From positions 2,170,001 to 2,234,000 of the forward strand of contig OY969581.1 of NCBI GenBank assembly GCA_963701265.1: a DNA stretch of 64,000 nt, in the 5' to 3' direction. Below are positions 25,323 through 32,782 of the stretch, piece by piece. Under the pieces are notes generated by a model. It had not been told where the DNA came from. It did not search any database and saw only the letters and a program-made list of their open reading frames with translations. A program made the position numbers and the translations under genes. The stretch is from VRUE01 sp963701265 (GTDB lineage: Bacteria; Actinomycetota; Thermoleophilia; Solirubrobacterales; 70-9). How positions within the stretch are numbered: position 1 is the first letter of the stretch; each line of letters begins with the position of its first letter.

Positions 25323-26354
25323 CTAGCCGATCGCGACCATGCGCTCGATCGGCAGCTTCGCCCGCGCCGCAACGTCCGCCGAAACGCTGACCTCGAACTT
25401 CATATCGCGCAGGCTGTCGCGCAGCTTCGGCAGCGTGATCATCTTCATGTACTTGCAGAAGGCCATCCGGTTGGCCTCGATCAGGTTGGCCTGCGGGGCG
25501 GCCTGCTGCAGCGGGTAGAGCATGCCGTTCTCGGTGGCGACGATGAAGCTGCCGTCGGGGTTCTCTTCAACGTGCTGGAGCATCCCCGAGGTGGAGAGCA
25601 TGTGCACGCCCTCGGGCTCGATCTCGCCCGAGGCGACGTACTCCATCGCCTGCGTGGCACAGCCGCACTCGGGGTGGATGAGGAACTCGGCCTCGGGGTT
25701 CTCGGCCCGGGTCTGGGCGATGTCGCCGGGGCGGATGCCGGCGTGCACATGGCACTCCCCGTCCCAGATGTGGAAGCGGGTGCGCCGCTCGGGGTCCTCG
25801 TGCAAACCGGTCTCGCGCTCGACGAAGGCGCCCAGCCACATGTCGGGGCCGAAGAGGATCTCGGTGTCGGCGCCGTGCTCAGCCCAGATGTGTTCAACGA
25901 CCTTGACCGCGTTGGAGGAGGTGCAGCAGTAGTCGGTCTCGGCCTTCACCTCGGCCGAGGTGTTGACGTACATGACCACCAGCGCCCCCGGGTGCTCGGC
26001 CTTCCAGGCGCGCAGCTGGTCGGCATCGATCGAGTCGGCGAGCGAGCAGCCGGCGTCGAGATCCGGAATCAGCACGGTCTTCTCCGGCGAGAGGATCGCG
26101 GCGGTCTCGGCCATGAAGTGGACGCCGCAGAAGGCGATCGCGTCGGCGTCGGTGGCGGCGGCCTCGCGCGAGAGCCCGAGCGAGTCGCCCATGTGGTCGG
26201 CTACGTCCTGGACCTCGGGCAACTGGTAGTTGTGGGCGAGGATCACGGCGTTGCGCTCGGCGGCGAGCGCACGGACTTCCGCGCTCAGGGCAGCGATCTC
26301 TACGGGCGAAAGAGCGTCCGGTGAAATGGGTTGGATCGTCGGGAGCTCTTGCAC
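25323..26354 (-). CDS. nadA: NadA, quinolinate synthase
   Basis: Fe-S enzyme condensing iminoaspartate with dihydroxyacetone phosphate to quinolinate in NAD synthesis. The 343-residue product shows AHNYQLPEVQDVADHMGDSLGLS, the cluster-ligand cysteines in FCGVHFMAE, YCCTSSNA and HPECGCATQ, and ENGMLYPLQQ. GTG 26354 has the ribosome site AAGGAAGGG four bases upstream. nadC, the next enzyme, is 1 kb away but separated by mutM; nadB is not in the window. Confidence 0.95.
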   Translation of the reverse strand: MQELPTIQPISPDALSPVEIAALSAEVRALAAERNAVILAHNYQLPEVQDVADHMGDSLGLSREAAATDADAIAFCGVHFMAETAAILSPEKTVLIPDLDAGCSLADSIDADQLRAWKAEHPGALVVMYVNTSAEVKAETDYCCTSSNAVKVVEHIWAEHGADTEILFGPDMWLGAFVERETGLHEDPERRTRFHIWDGECHVHAGIRPGDIAQTRAENPEAEFLIHPECGCATQAMEYVASGEIEPEGVHMLSTSGMLQHVEENPDGSFIVATENGMLYPLQQAAPQANLIEANRMAFCKYMKMITLPKLRDSLRDMKFEVSVSADVAARAKLPIERMVAIG

Positions 26355-26413
26355 GAGCCCTTCCTTTCCTGATGTTCGCTGGCCCGGCACTGCGTGCCTT
26401 GAACCAGTCGAAT

Positions 26414-26424
26414 GAACGTCGTTC
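26414..26424. promoter_or_regulatory. GAACGTCGTTC palindrome in the nadA-mutM divergent region
   Basis: Perfect 4-3-4 palindrome (GAAC GTC GTTC) within the 87-bp gap, five bases upstream of the mutM -10 box TAACCT. A larger TTGAAC/GTTCAA inverted repeat surrounds it. Its position fits an operator. It resembles an actinobacterial LexA box (GAAC-N4-GTTC) but has a 3-bp spacer, so I do not assign a regulator. Confidence 0.4.
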
Positions 26425-26441
26425 AAGTCTAACCTCTCGGC

Positions 26442-27287
26442 ATGCCCGAGTTGCCCGAGGTCGAGATAACCGCCCGGCGGCTCGACGCCGCGACGCGCGG
26501 GACCACGGTCGAATCGGCGCTGGCGCCGGGGATGAACGTGATGAAGACCTTCGACCCGCCGCTGGAAGCGCTGGCCGGCCGCGAGGTCACCGCGGTCAGG
26601 CGCGTCGGCAAGATGCCCGTGGTCGAGTTCGGCAACCTGGCCCTGCTGATCCACCTGATGTCGGCGGGGCGCCTGCGGCTCTTCGACAAACGCGCTTCGC
26701 TCAAAGACCGCGCCTCACGCGTGCTGATCCGACTCGACGACGATCGCGAGCTGCGCCTGCGCGAGTTCGGGACAAAGCAGCGCGCCTGGGCCAAGCTGCT
26801 GCCGAGCGACGCCGTCAACCAAGACGAGGCGGTCGCCCGACTGGGACCGGAAGCCTGGCCGGCACCGCCGCTGGACGAGTTCGCCGCCCTGATCGACCAA
26901 CCTCGCCACCTTCACCCCCTCCTACGCCACCAGGGCGACATCTCCGGCATCGGCCGCTCCTGGGTCGACGAGATCCTCTGGGAGGCCCGGCTCTCCCCAT
27001 TCAAGAAGGGGTCCGAACTGGACGAGGCGGAGGTCAAGCAGCTGCACGACGCCCTCCATGTGCTCGGCGACGCGATCGAGCACTACGAGCAGACGATCGA
27101 CGAGCAGTTGCCGGACAAGGTGCCGATGCCGCTCCAGGTCCACAAGCGCGAGGGCGAGCCCTGTCCGCGCTGCGGGACGACGATCGAGGCGGTGTTCTTC
27201 TCGGAACATCAGACGAACTACTGCCCGAAGGAGCAGACCGGGGGGCGGGTTCTCAAGGACCGGCGGCTGTCCCGGCTGCTGAAGTGA
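26442..27287 (+). CDS. MutM/Fpg-family DNA glycosylase
   Basis: Base-excision repair glycosylase/AP lyase for oxidised purines. The 281-residue product starts MPELPEVE (Pro1 nucleophile, Glu2), has the beta-hairpin Lys in VGKMPVVEF, the helix-two-turn-helix GIGRSWVDEILWEARLSP, and a C-terminal zinc finger. The finger reads CPRC...YCPKEQTGG: the fourth Cys ligand is replaced by Glu. The helix-turn motif also has R-S-W in place of the usual N-x-Y. Such variants occur in the actinobacterial MutM2 type, so substrate range is uncertain. ATG 26442 is six bases after a -10 box TAACCT. Confidence 0.85.
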   Translation: MPELPEVEITARRLDAATRGTTVESALAPGMNVMKTFDPPLEALAGREVTAVRRVGKMPVVEFGNLALLIHLMSAGRLRLFDKRASLKDRASRVLIRLDDDRELRLREFGTKQRAWAKLLPSDAVNQDEAVARLGPEAWPAPPLDEFAALIDQPRHLHPLLRHQGDISGIGRSWVDEILWEARLSPFKKGSELDEAEVKQLHDALHVLGDAIEHYEQTIDEQLPDKVPMPLQVHKREGEPCPRCGTTIEAVFFSEHQTNYCPKEQTGGRVLKDRRLSRLLK

Positions 27288-27294
27288 GGTGGGC

Positions 27295-27396
27295 AAGGGA
27301 CAGGTGCCCCTCCCCCGGAGACCGTCGCGCAGCAGGTCGCTTGTGGTGCTTCGAAGGTAAGACCGGGAGCCTCCGGGGGAGGGGCACCTGTCCCTT
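27295..27396. repeat. Long palindromic element, copy A (3' of nadC)
   Basis: Two perfect 26-bp inverted arms (27295-27320 and 27371-27396) flank a 50-nt centre. The arm core shared with copy B is CAGGTGCCCCTCCCCCGGAG. The element sits between the convergent ends of mutM and nadC, overlapping the last two bases of the nadC stop codon. The reverse complement of its centre aligns with the centre of copy B at about 43 of 51 positions. It may act here as a bidirectional transcription barrier, but the large centre and the second copy mark it as a dispersed repeat. Confidence 0.9.
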
Positions 27397-28240
27397 ACGC
27401 GAGCTCAATCAGCATGCTGAAGTCGAGGGTCGGGGCCGAATGGGTGAGGGCTCCGACGGAAATCAAGTCCACGCCGGTTTCAGCGATTCCCCGGACGGTT
27501 TCCAGATTGACGCCGCCGGATGCCTCCAGGGAGGGCCCGTTGCCGGTCCCCGAGTTTTCGTTGCGAAGCCGTACCGCTCCGTGCAGCGTCTCGAGGTCCA
27601 TGTTGTCCAGCAGCAGGATGTCGGCGCCGGTGCCAAGGGCGTAGGCCACCTCGTCGAGATTGCGGGTCTCTACCTCGACCGCAAGATCCGGATATTTGCT
27701 GCGGGCGCCGTAGACAGCCTTGGCAAGGTTGCCCGCTAGAGCGATGTGGTTCTCCTTGATCAGGATTGCGTCGTAGAGGCCCATGCGGTGGTTGCGACCG
27801 CCGCCGGCTAGGACTGCCGCCTTCTCAAGCTCGCGCAGCCCCGGCGTCGTCTTGCGCGTATCGAGGATCGCCGCCCCAGTCCCGGCAATCGCCTCGACGT
27901 AGCTGGCGGTGAGGGTCGCTACGCCGGAGAGGTGACCGAGGAAGTTGAGTGCAGTGCGCTCAGCCGCCAGAAGCGCTGCCGCCGGCCCACTGGCGAAAAG
28001 GGCATCGGCCGGGACCGAGTCCCGCCATTGACCCTCAACCACGAGGTTGTCAACGTCCTCAACCCCACACTGCCGCATCGTCTCGGCAACCACCCCCAGC
28101 CCAAAGACCACGCCCGGCTGCTTCTGCACGATCCGAGCCCGACCTCTCGCCCCAGCGGGAACCGTCGCCTCCGAAGTGACGTCCCCAGAACCCACGTCCT
28201 CCGCCAGCGCCCCCGCCACCAGCTCCCGAATCTCGGCCAT
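27395..28240 (-). CDS. nadC: NadC, nicotinate-nucleotide pyrophosphorylase
   Basis: Converts quinolinate and PRPP to nicotinate mononucleotide in NAD synthesis. The 281-residue product has EDVGSGDVTSEATV near the start, SGVATLT, LDTRKTTPGLRELEKAAVLAGGGRNHRMGL (the active-site block; shown in pieces LDTRKTTPGLR and GGGRNHRMGL), ILIKENHI, VEVETRN and LLLDNM. It is separated from nadA-tkt by mutM and is bracketed on both sides by inverted copies of a roughly 102-bp palindromic element. Confidence 0.95.
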   Translation of the reverse strand: MAEIRELVAGALAEDVGSGDVTSEATVPAGARGRARIVQKQPGVVFGLGVVAETMRQCGVEDVDNLVVEGQWRDSVPADALFASGPAAALLAAERTALNFLGHLSGVATLTASYVEAIAGTGAAILDTRKTTPGLRELEKAAVLAGGGRNHRMGLYDAILIKENHIALAGNLAKAVYGARSKYPDLAVEVETRNLDEVAYALGTGADILLLDNMDLETLHGAVRLRNENSGTGNGPSLEASGGVNLETVRGIAETGVDLISVGALTHSAPTLDFSMLIELA

Positions 28241-28278
28241 CCGCGCACCCTAGATCAAGCGCGCACTTCGACCTGGGT

Positions 28279-28381
28279 GAGCAACAGGTGCCCCTCCCCC
28301 GGAGGCTCCCGGTAATACGTTCCGAAGCTCCCCAAGCGATCAGCTGCGCGACGGTCTCCGGGGGAGGGGCACCTGTTGCTC
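28279..28381. repeat. Long palindromic element, copy B (5' of nadC)
   Basis: Perfect 26-bp inverted arms (28279-28304 and 28356-28381) with a 51-nt centre. The inner 20 bp of each arm equal copy A; the outer six pairs differ (GAGCAA/TTGCTC here, AAGGGA/TCCCTT in copy A) yet still pair. Relative to copy A it is inverted, as shown by the centre sequence. It lies between the divergent starts of nadC and the sigma-factor gene, so it is not a terminator in this position. Confidence 0.9.
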
Positions 28382-28419
28382 TCTCACGTTGGATGTGCCC
28401 GCAGCGTTTAATCCAGTGA

Positions 28420-28884
28420 GTGAGCAACTTGCCACCGTTCCAGACCCTCCTAGACGAGCACGCCACCGACGTCCTGGGTGTGCTGCGCGGCGCAGTCGGC
28501 CGCACTGATGCGGACGACTGCTTCCAGGAGACTTTTCTCGCTGCGCTGCGCGCCTATCCAAAGTTGAGGGACGACAGCAATCTGCGCGGTTGGCTGCTGA
28601 CCATCGCGCACCGCAAGGCGATTGATCACCATCGCGCCAGAGGAAGGCAGCCGCAGCCCATGGCAGAGATCGACGTGGTCGCGGTTGAGGATCCAGAGAT
28701 CAAGGACGACGGGATCTGGGACCTCGTGGGCGCTCTGCCGCCTAAGCAGCGAGCGGCGGTGGCGCTCCGCTATGGCTCCGATCTCCCCCACGCCGAGATC
28801 GCCGCCGCCCTGGGCTGCTCACCCGAGGCGGCACGGCGCAGCCTGCACGAGGGCATCAAGCGACTGAGAAAGGAGCTCGCATGA
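28420..28884 (+). CDS. ECF-type sigma-70 factor
   Basis: A 154-residue alternative sigma factor with region 2 (about residues 10-75, DADDCFQETFLAALRAYPKL then LRGWLLTIAHRKAIDHHRARG) and region 4 (about 100-152, LPPKQRAAVALRYGSDLPHAEIAAALG then EAARRSLHEGIKRLRKEL). It directs RNA polymerase to a specific promoter set. No anti-sigma gene is adjacent; instead it overlaps the methyltransferase gene downstream by four bases (ATGA), so they are translated together. GTG 28420 is seven bases after a -10 box TTTAAT. A role in alkylation-damage response is plausible but inferred only from this pairing. Confidence 0.85.
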   Translation: MSNLPPFQTLLDEHATDVLGVLRGAVGRTDADDCFQETFLAALRAYPKLRDDSNLRGWLLTIAHRKAIDHHRARGRQPQPMAEIDVVAVEDPEIKDDGIWDLVGALPPKQRAAVALRYGSDLPHAEIAAALGCSPEAARRSLHEGIKRLRKELA

Positions 28885-29432
28885 AGGCAGCACTGCAACG
28901 CCTCACCGAGCGCGCCGAGGCAGAGGGGCTGCTCGACGTCGCCTACGCCAACGTCGACTCACCCTTCGGGCCGCTGCTGCTCGCCGCCACGCCGCGGGGT
29001 CTGGTGCGCGTCAACCTGCCCAACTACGATCCCGAGGAGACCCTCGAGGAGCTCGCCGCCAAGGTCTCCCCGCGGGTGCTCGAGGCGCCGGCCAAGTTCG
29101 AGCAGGCGCGCCGCGAGCTCGAGCTCTACTTCGAGGGCAAGCTGACCGAGTTCGACCTGCCGATCGACTGGCAGCTGACCCACGGCTTCCGCGGCAAGGT
29201 GCAGCGGGCGATCAACCGCATCCCTTACGGCCAGACCCGCACCTATCTGGAGATGGCGCGCAGCGCCGGCAACGAGCGCGCCGTGCGTGCGGCCGGCACC
29301 GCCTGCGGCCACAACCCGATCCCGATCTTCGTCCCCTGCCACCGCGTGCTGCGCAGCGGCGGCGGGCTCGGCGGCTACGGCGGTGGCCTGCCGATGAAGG
29401 AAGAGCTGCTGAAGCTCGAGGGCGTGCTCTAG
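28881..29432 (+). CDS. ogt: O6-alkylguanine-DNA alkyltransferase (Ogt type)
   Basis: Suicide repair protein that transfers alkyl groups from O6-alkylguanine in DNA to its own Cys. The 183-residue product has the active site IFVPCHRVLRSGG (Cys about residue 151), the DNA-binding helix with IPYGQTRTYLEMA, and AAGTACGHNPIPI. An N-terminal RNase H-like domain precedes it. Translation is coupled to the sigma factor gene; the 3' end overlaps the convergent hydrolase gene by four bases. Confidence 0.93.
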   Translation: MKAALQRLTERAEAEGLLDVAYANVDSPFGPLLLAATPRGLVRVNLPNYDPEETLEELAAKVSPRVLEAPAKFEQARRELELYFEGKLTEFDLPIDWQLTHGFRGKVQRAINRIPYGQTRTYLEMARSAGNERAVRAAGTACGHNPIPIFVPCHRVLRSGGGLGGYGGGLPMKEELLKLEGVL

Positions 29433-30307
29433 GCCGAGCCGAAGAGCGCCCGCGCTCGCTCGATCACGAGCTCGGGCTTCTCCTCGGCGACGAAGTGCCC
29501 GCAGCCCTCGATTTCCTCGACGCTCATGTCGTCGGCATAGGGCTCGAAGCCGGCGAGGATGTCGGCCCGGATCACGGGGTCTGCCTCGCCGACCAGAATC
29601 CGGGTCGGCACCGGGCTGCGCTGCGAGCGGTAGCGGCCCTTTTTCAGGCGGGGCAGCTCGCGCAGCAGAAAGCTGCGATAGACGTGGGAAGCGGCGAGCG
29701 CGTGGTCGCGGGAGCGGAAGCTCTCGGCGTAGCAGTCGAGCTCCTCCCTGCTCCAGCGCGCGTCGGGGTGCGACCCCTTGCTGATCACCAAGCGGACGAA
29801 GCCCGGCAGGAAGCGATGGACCCCGGAGCCGAGGAAGGGCGTGGCGAGGATGAACTGGTAGGCGGTCCGCTGCAGCGCCGCCGGAGAAGGTTTCGGCGGC
29901 TCAAACCAGGGATGGACGATGCCGAGCGCGAGGTAGTTGCGAATGCGCTCGGGTGCGTTGAGGCAGAGTAGGAAGCCGGCATAGCCACCCCAGTCGTGGG
30001 CGATCAGATCGACCTGGTCGTGCCCCAGCTCGTCGAGCAGAGCGGCGATGTCGGCTGCCAGTTCCGAGACTTCGTAGCGACCGGCCGGCGCCTCGCTCCA
30101 GCCGAAACCGCGCAGGTCGGGGCAGATCACGCGATGGCTCTCGGCCAGCGCCGGAATCACCTTGCGCCAGATCCACCAGTGCTGCGGCCAGCCGTGGAGG
30201 AGCAGGACCGGCGGCCCCTCCCCCGCTTCGGCGACATGCAGGCGAACGCCGGGAACATTGACGTAACGGTGTGTTACTCCGTCGATCTCCGGCGGTGCTC
30301 CGTGCAT
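29429..30307 (-). CDS. Alpha/beta hydrolase, epoxide-hydrolase/dehalogenase type
   Basis: A 292-residue alpha/beta-fold hydrolase. Oxyanion segment LLHGWPQHWWIWRKV; nucleophile Asp in LIAHDWGGYAGF (about residue 107); acid in GEADPVIR; catalytic His in EGCGHFVAEEKPE. HGWP and HDWGG are the signature of soluble epoxide hydrolases and haloalkane dehalogenases; the presence of tyrosines in the cap favours neither clearly. ATG 30307 is eight bases after a -10 box TAGATT, so the upstream in-frame start at 30355 is less likely. Confidence 0.85.
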   Translation of the reverse strand: MHGAPPEIDGVTHRYVNVPGVRLHVAEAGEGPPVLLLHGWPQHWWIWRKVIPALAESHRVICPDLRGFGWSEAPAGRYEVSELAADIAALLDELGHDQVDLIAHDWGGYAGFLLCLNAPERIRNYLALGIVHPWFEPPKPSPAALQRTAYQFILATPFLGSGVHRFLPGFVRLVISKGSHPDARWSREELDCYAESFRSRDHALAASHVYRSFLLRELPRLKKGRYRSQRSPVPTRILVGEADPVIRADILAGFEPYADDMSVEEIEGCGHFVAEEKPELVIERARALFGSA

Positions 30308-30398
30308 GGCCGAAGAATCTACGGATAAATCCGCAGAGCTGCGCTCGCCCGGCATCCACCGTTAAAGAGATCGACCCGCGTGACCGATTACGGGGCAA

Positions 30399-30998
30399 AT
30401 GCCTCGCGTCCGCCTCGTCCTGCCGCTCGTCCTGCTCGCAATCCTCGTCGCCTCGCAGTCGGCTTACGCCCTCGGCGATGCCGAAGTGACCGCTTCGCCT
30501 TCTGATCTCGGCGCCTCGCTGGGTGAAGAAATTGAATTCGAAGACGAGTGCGTTGAAAGCGACGAAGAAGAGGCTGAAGACAGCGAAGAGGCAGAAGAAG
30601 AATGTGAAGCCGAAGCCGAAGACGCCGGTTTCTCCCCAGCCGATGATTGCTATCTACGCACCGCCCAGGCGCGGGTGGTGGCATACCCAGAGCGCAACAT
30701 GATGCGGCTCACCCTCGGCTACACGACCTACACGCCGGCCAGGGCAACGGTCGAATACGGAGCCAGGAGCGACCCGCGCTTGGGCACCGTGCGTCGCCAG
30801 CTCGGGCGCAGCGGCGTGGTTCGCCTCAGCAAGCACCTCGGCGGCAAGGAGATGGCACAACTGCAAGCGTCGCGGCGCTTCACGGTGACCGTGCACGTGC
30901 CGGAAGCCCCGCGCGAATGCCAGCGCTTCGAGGTCCAGCGGCTGCAGGTCGAGCGCAGCAGCGACTCCCGCGTCACCTGGTCCGAGAGCGCTAACTAG
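30399..30998 (+). CDS. Secreted protein with acidic block, unknown
   Basis: A 199-residue exported protein. Signal peptide residues 1-24 (RLVLPLVLLAILVASQSAYA). Residues about 44-75 are almost all Glu, Asp, Ala and Ser (EFEDECVESDEEEAEDSEE then AEEECEAEAEDA), at DNA level a GAA/GAG-rich low-complexity run. The C-terminal half (85-199) is a folded-looking beta-rich domain with four Cys in the whole protein, two in the acidic block. I do not recognise a family. An acidic segment could bind cations; that is a guess. No convincing promoter is visible; GGGG lies six bases before the ATG. Confidence 0.65.
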   Translation: MPRVRLVLPLVLLAILVASQSAYALGDAEVTASPSDLGASLGEEIEFEDECVESDEEEAEDSEEAEEECEAEAEDAGFSPADDCYLRTAQARVVAYPERNMMRLTLGYTTYTPARATVEYGARSDPRLGTVRRQLGRSGVVRLSKHLGGKEMAQLQASRRFTVTVHVPEAPRECQRFEVQRLQVERSSDSRVTWSESAN

Positions 30999-31644
30999 GC
31001 GGCGGCAGCACCTCGCCCAGCCAGCCGGCCGCCGCCGCCAGCTGCGCCGGGTCGATCTGGTGCCCGAGCTCGGACTCGTAGTAATCGACTGCCAGCCCAC
31101 CCGCTTCGAGTCGCTCCCGGGCCTGCTGGGCGAACTCGATCCCGATGATCGGGTCGCGGCTCCCGTGCGCGACGAAGGCCCTGGTGCCAAGGCGATCATC
31201 GAAGTGTGGTTCCCAATCCTCCACCGTGGGAACGAAGCCGCTGAAGGCGAGGATCCCGGCAACCGCCGGCCGCTCCCCGCTCAGCGCCATCGCGTAGCTC
31301 ATCACCGCACCCATCGAGAAGCCGCCGAGCACCGTTCGCGCCGGGGCGATGCCGGTCTCCTCCCAGAGTCGGTCGTGCAGCTCGGCCAGCGCCTCGCGGG
31401 CGGCGTGAAAGGTCTCGCGGTCGGGATAGCCGACGCGCGGCACCAGGTACCAGTGGTAGCCGGGCGAGCCGTCGAGGACCAGCGGTGCGCGCGGCGTGAC
31501 CACCTGCAGCCGCCGGCGCGGATCGAGCAGGTCGGCGAGCCCGAGCAGGTCGCGCTCGTCGGTCCCACGACCGTGGTGGAGCACTAGCAGGCCCTCCGGC
31601 TCGGAGAGCGCAGGACGCTCGAGAAAGGTGAGCGCGCCGGCGAT
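30991..31644 (-). CDS. Phospholipase/carboxylesterase-type alpha/beta hydrolase
   Basis: Serine hydrolase of the carboxylesterase/YpfH type, about 215 residues. Motifs: LLVLHHGRGTDERDLLGLADLL (strand 1 and oxyanion loop), nucleophile in LGGFSMGAVMSYAMA, Asp in VAHGSRDPIIGIEFA, and His in ELGHQIDPAQ. The start is unclear. No ATG, GTG or TTG occurs in the gap after the prfB stop; the first canonical codon (GTG 31584) would cut strand 1. An AUC codon at 31644 has AGGAG five bases upstream and would give a complete fold. I give that position with reservation. Downstream partner of prfB. Confidence 0.72.
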   Translation of the reverse strand: MAGALTFLERPALSEPEGLLVLHHGRGTDERDLLGLADLLDPRRRLQVVTPRAPLVLDGSPGYHWYLVPRVGYPDRETFHAAREALAELHDRLWEETGIAPARTVLGGFSMGAVMSYAMALSGERPAVAGILAFSGFVPTVEDWEPHFDDRLGTRAFVAHGSRDPIIGIEFAQQARERLEAGGLAVDYYESELGHQIDPAQLAAAAGWLGEVLPPPS

Positions 31645-31652
31645 CGGAGCTC

Positions 31653-32772
31653 CTAGTTCGCCGCCGAGGCGGCGGTCTTGTTGAGGTAGTCGCGGATGAA
31701 GTCGTCGAGGTCGCCGTCGAGGACGCGCTGGGCGTCGCCGGCCTCGTGGCCGGTGCGGTGGTCCTTGACCCGCTGGTCGGGGTGGAGGAAGTAGCTGCGG
31801 ATCTGCGAGCCCCAGGCCACGTCCTTGACCTCGCCGCGAACCTTGGCCATCTCTTCGGCCCGTTTGCGCTCCTCGAGCTCGATCAGCTTCGAGCGCAGGA
31901 ACTGCATCGCCACCGCCTTGTTCTGGGTCTGCGAGCGCTCGTTCTGGCACTGCACGACGACGCCGGTGGGGATGTGGGTGATGCGCACCGCCGAGTCGGT
32001 CTTGTTGACGTGCTGGCCACCGGCCCCGGAGGCACGGTAGGTGTCGATCCGCAGGTCGGCGTCGTCGACCTCGACCTCGACGCTTTCGTCGACCAGCGGG
32101 CCGACGTCGAGCTGGGCGAAGCTGGTGTGGCGGCGGGCCGAGGAGTCGAAGGGAGAGATTCGCACCAGGCGGTGCACGCCGCGCTCGGCGGCAAAGAGGC
32201 CGTAGGCGTTCTCACCGTGAGCGATGAAGGTCGCCGACTTGAGCCCGGCCTCCTCCCCCGGCGAGGCCTCCTTCATCTCGACCTCGAACCCACGGCCCTC
32301 GGCCCAGCGCAGGTACATGCGCAGCAGCATCTCGGCCCAGTCCTGGGAGTCGGTGCCGCCGGCGCCGGCGTGGACGGTGACGACAGCATCACCGGCGTCG
32401 TAGGAACCGCTGAACAGGCGCGCCTCTTCGAGCTCGCCGAGCCGCCGCTCGACCGAGGCCAGCTGCGTCGCCAGCTCGCCGGCCATCTCCTCGTCTTCGG
32501 CAGCCATCTCGGCCAGCTCGTCGAGATCGCCGGCCTCGGACTGGAGCTCGCGGAAGGTCTTCAGCTTGCGCTGGGCGCGAGCGTGCGCTGCGGAGGTCTT
32601 GGCCGCGGAATCCTGGTCGTCCCAGAAACCCGGCCGTTGCATCTCCTCCTCCAGCCGCTCGACCTCTGCTTCCAGCGAAGCGGGGTCAAAGGTAGTCCGA
32701 GAGCAGGGACAGCTGCTCGCGGATCTCGGCCAGGCGGGCGGGCACCGACTCGGTTTGCGCGGCCTCGGCCAT
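31653..32772 (-). CDS. prfB: RF2, peptide chain release factor 2 (programmed +1 frameshift)
   Basis: Recognises UGA and UAA stop codons and releases the peptide. The gene starts at ATG 32772 (MAEAAQTESVPARLAEI), reaches an in-frame TGA after SLLSDYL, and continues in the +1 frame as DPASLEAEVERLEEEMQRPGFWDD; total about 372 residues. The release motif is GAGGQHVN. The tripeptide specificity loop lies in the middle domain. ATG 32772 is seven bases after a -10 box TAACCT, which overlaps the stop of the upstream methyltransferase gene. Unusually, ftsE is not directly downstream but 8 kb away. Confidence 0.96.
32685..32691 (-). other. prfB +1 frameshift site CTTTGAC
   Basis: The minus strand reads TAC CTT TGA C. 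Slippage of the Leu tRNA from CTT to TTT skips one base so that GAC is read next. This heptamer equals the classic bacterial RF2 site. The strong internal ribosome site that E. coli places upstream is not evident here. Confidence 0.92.
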
Positions 32773-32782
32773 GGGGCAGAGG

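Noticed and set aside
26414..26424. LexA box before mutM
   Set aside because: The half-sites GAAC/GTTC are separated by 3 bp rather than the usual 4.
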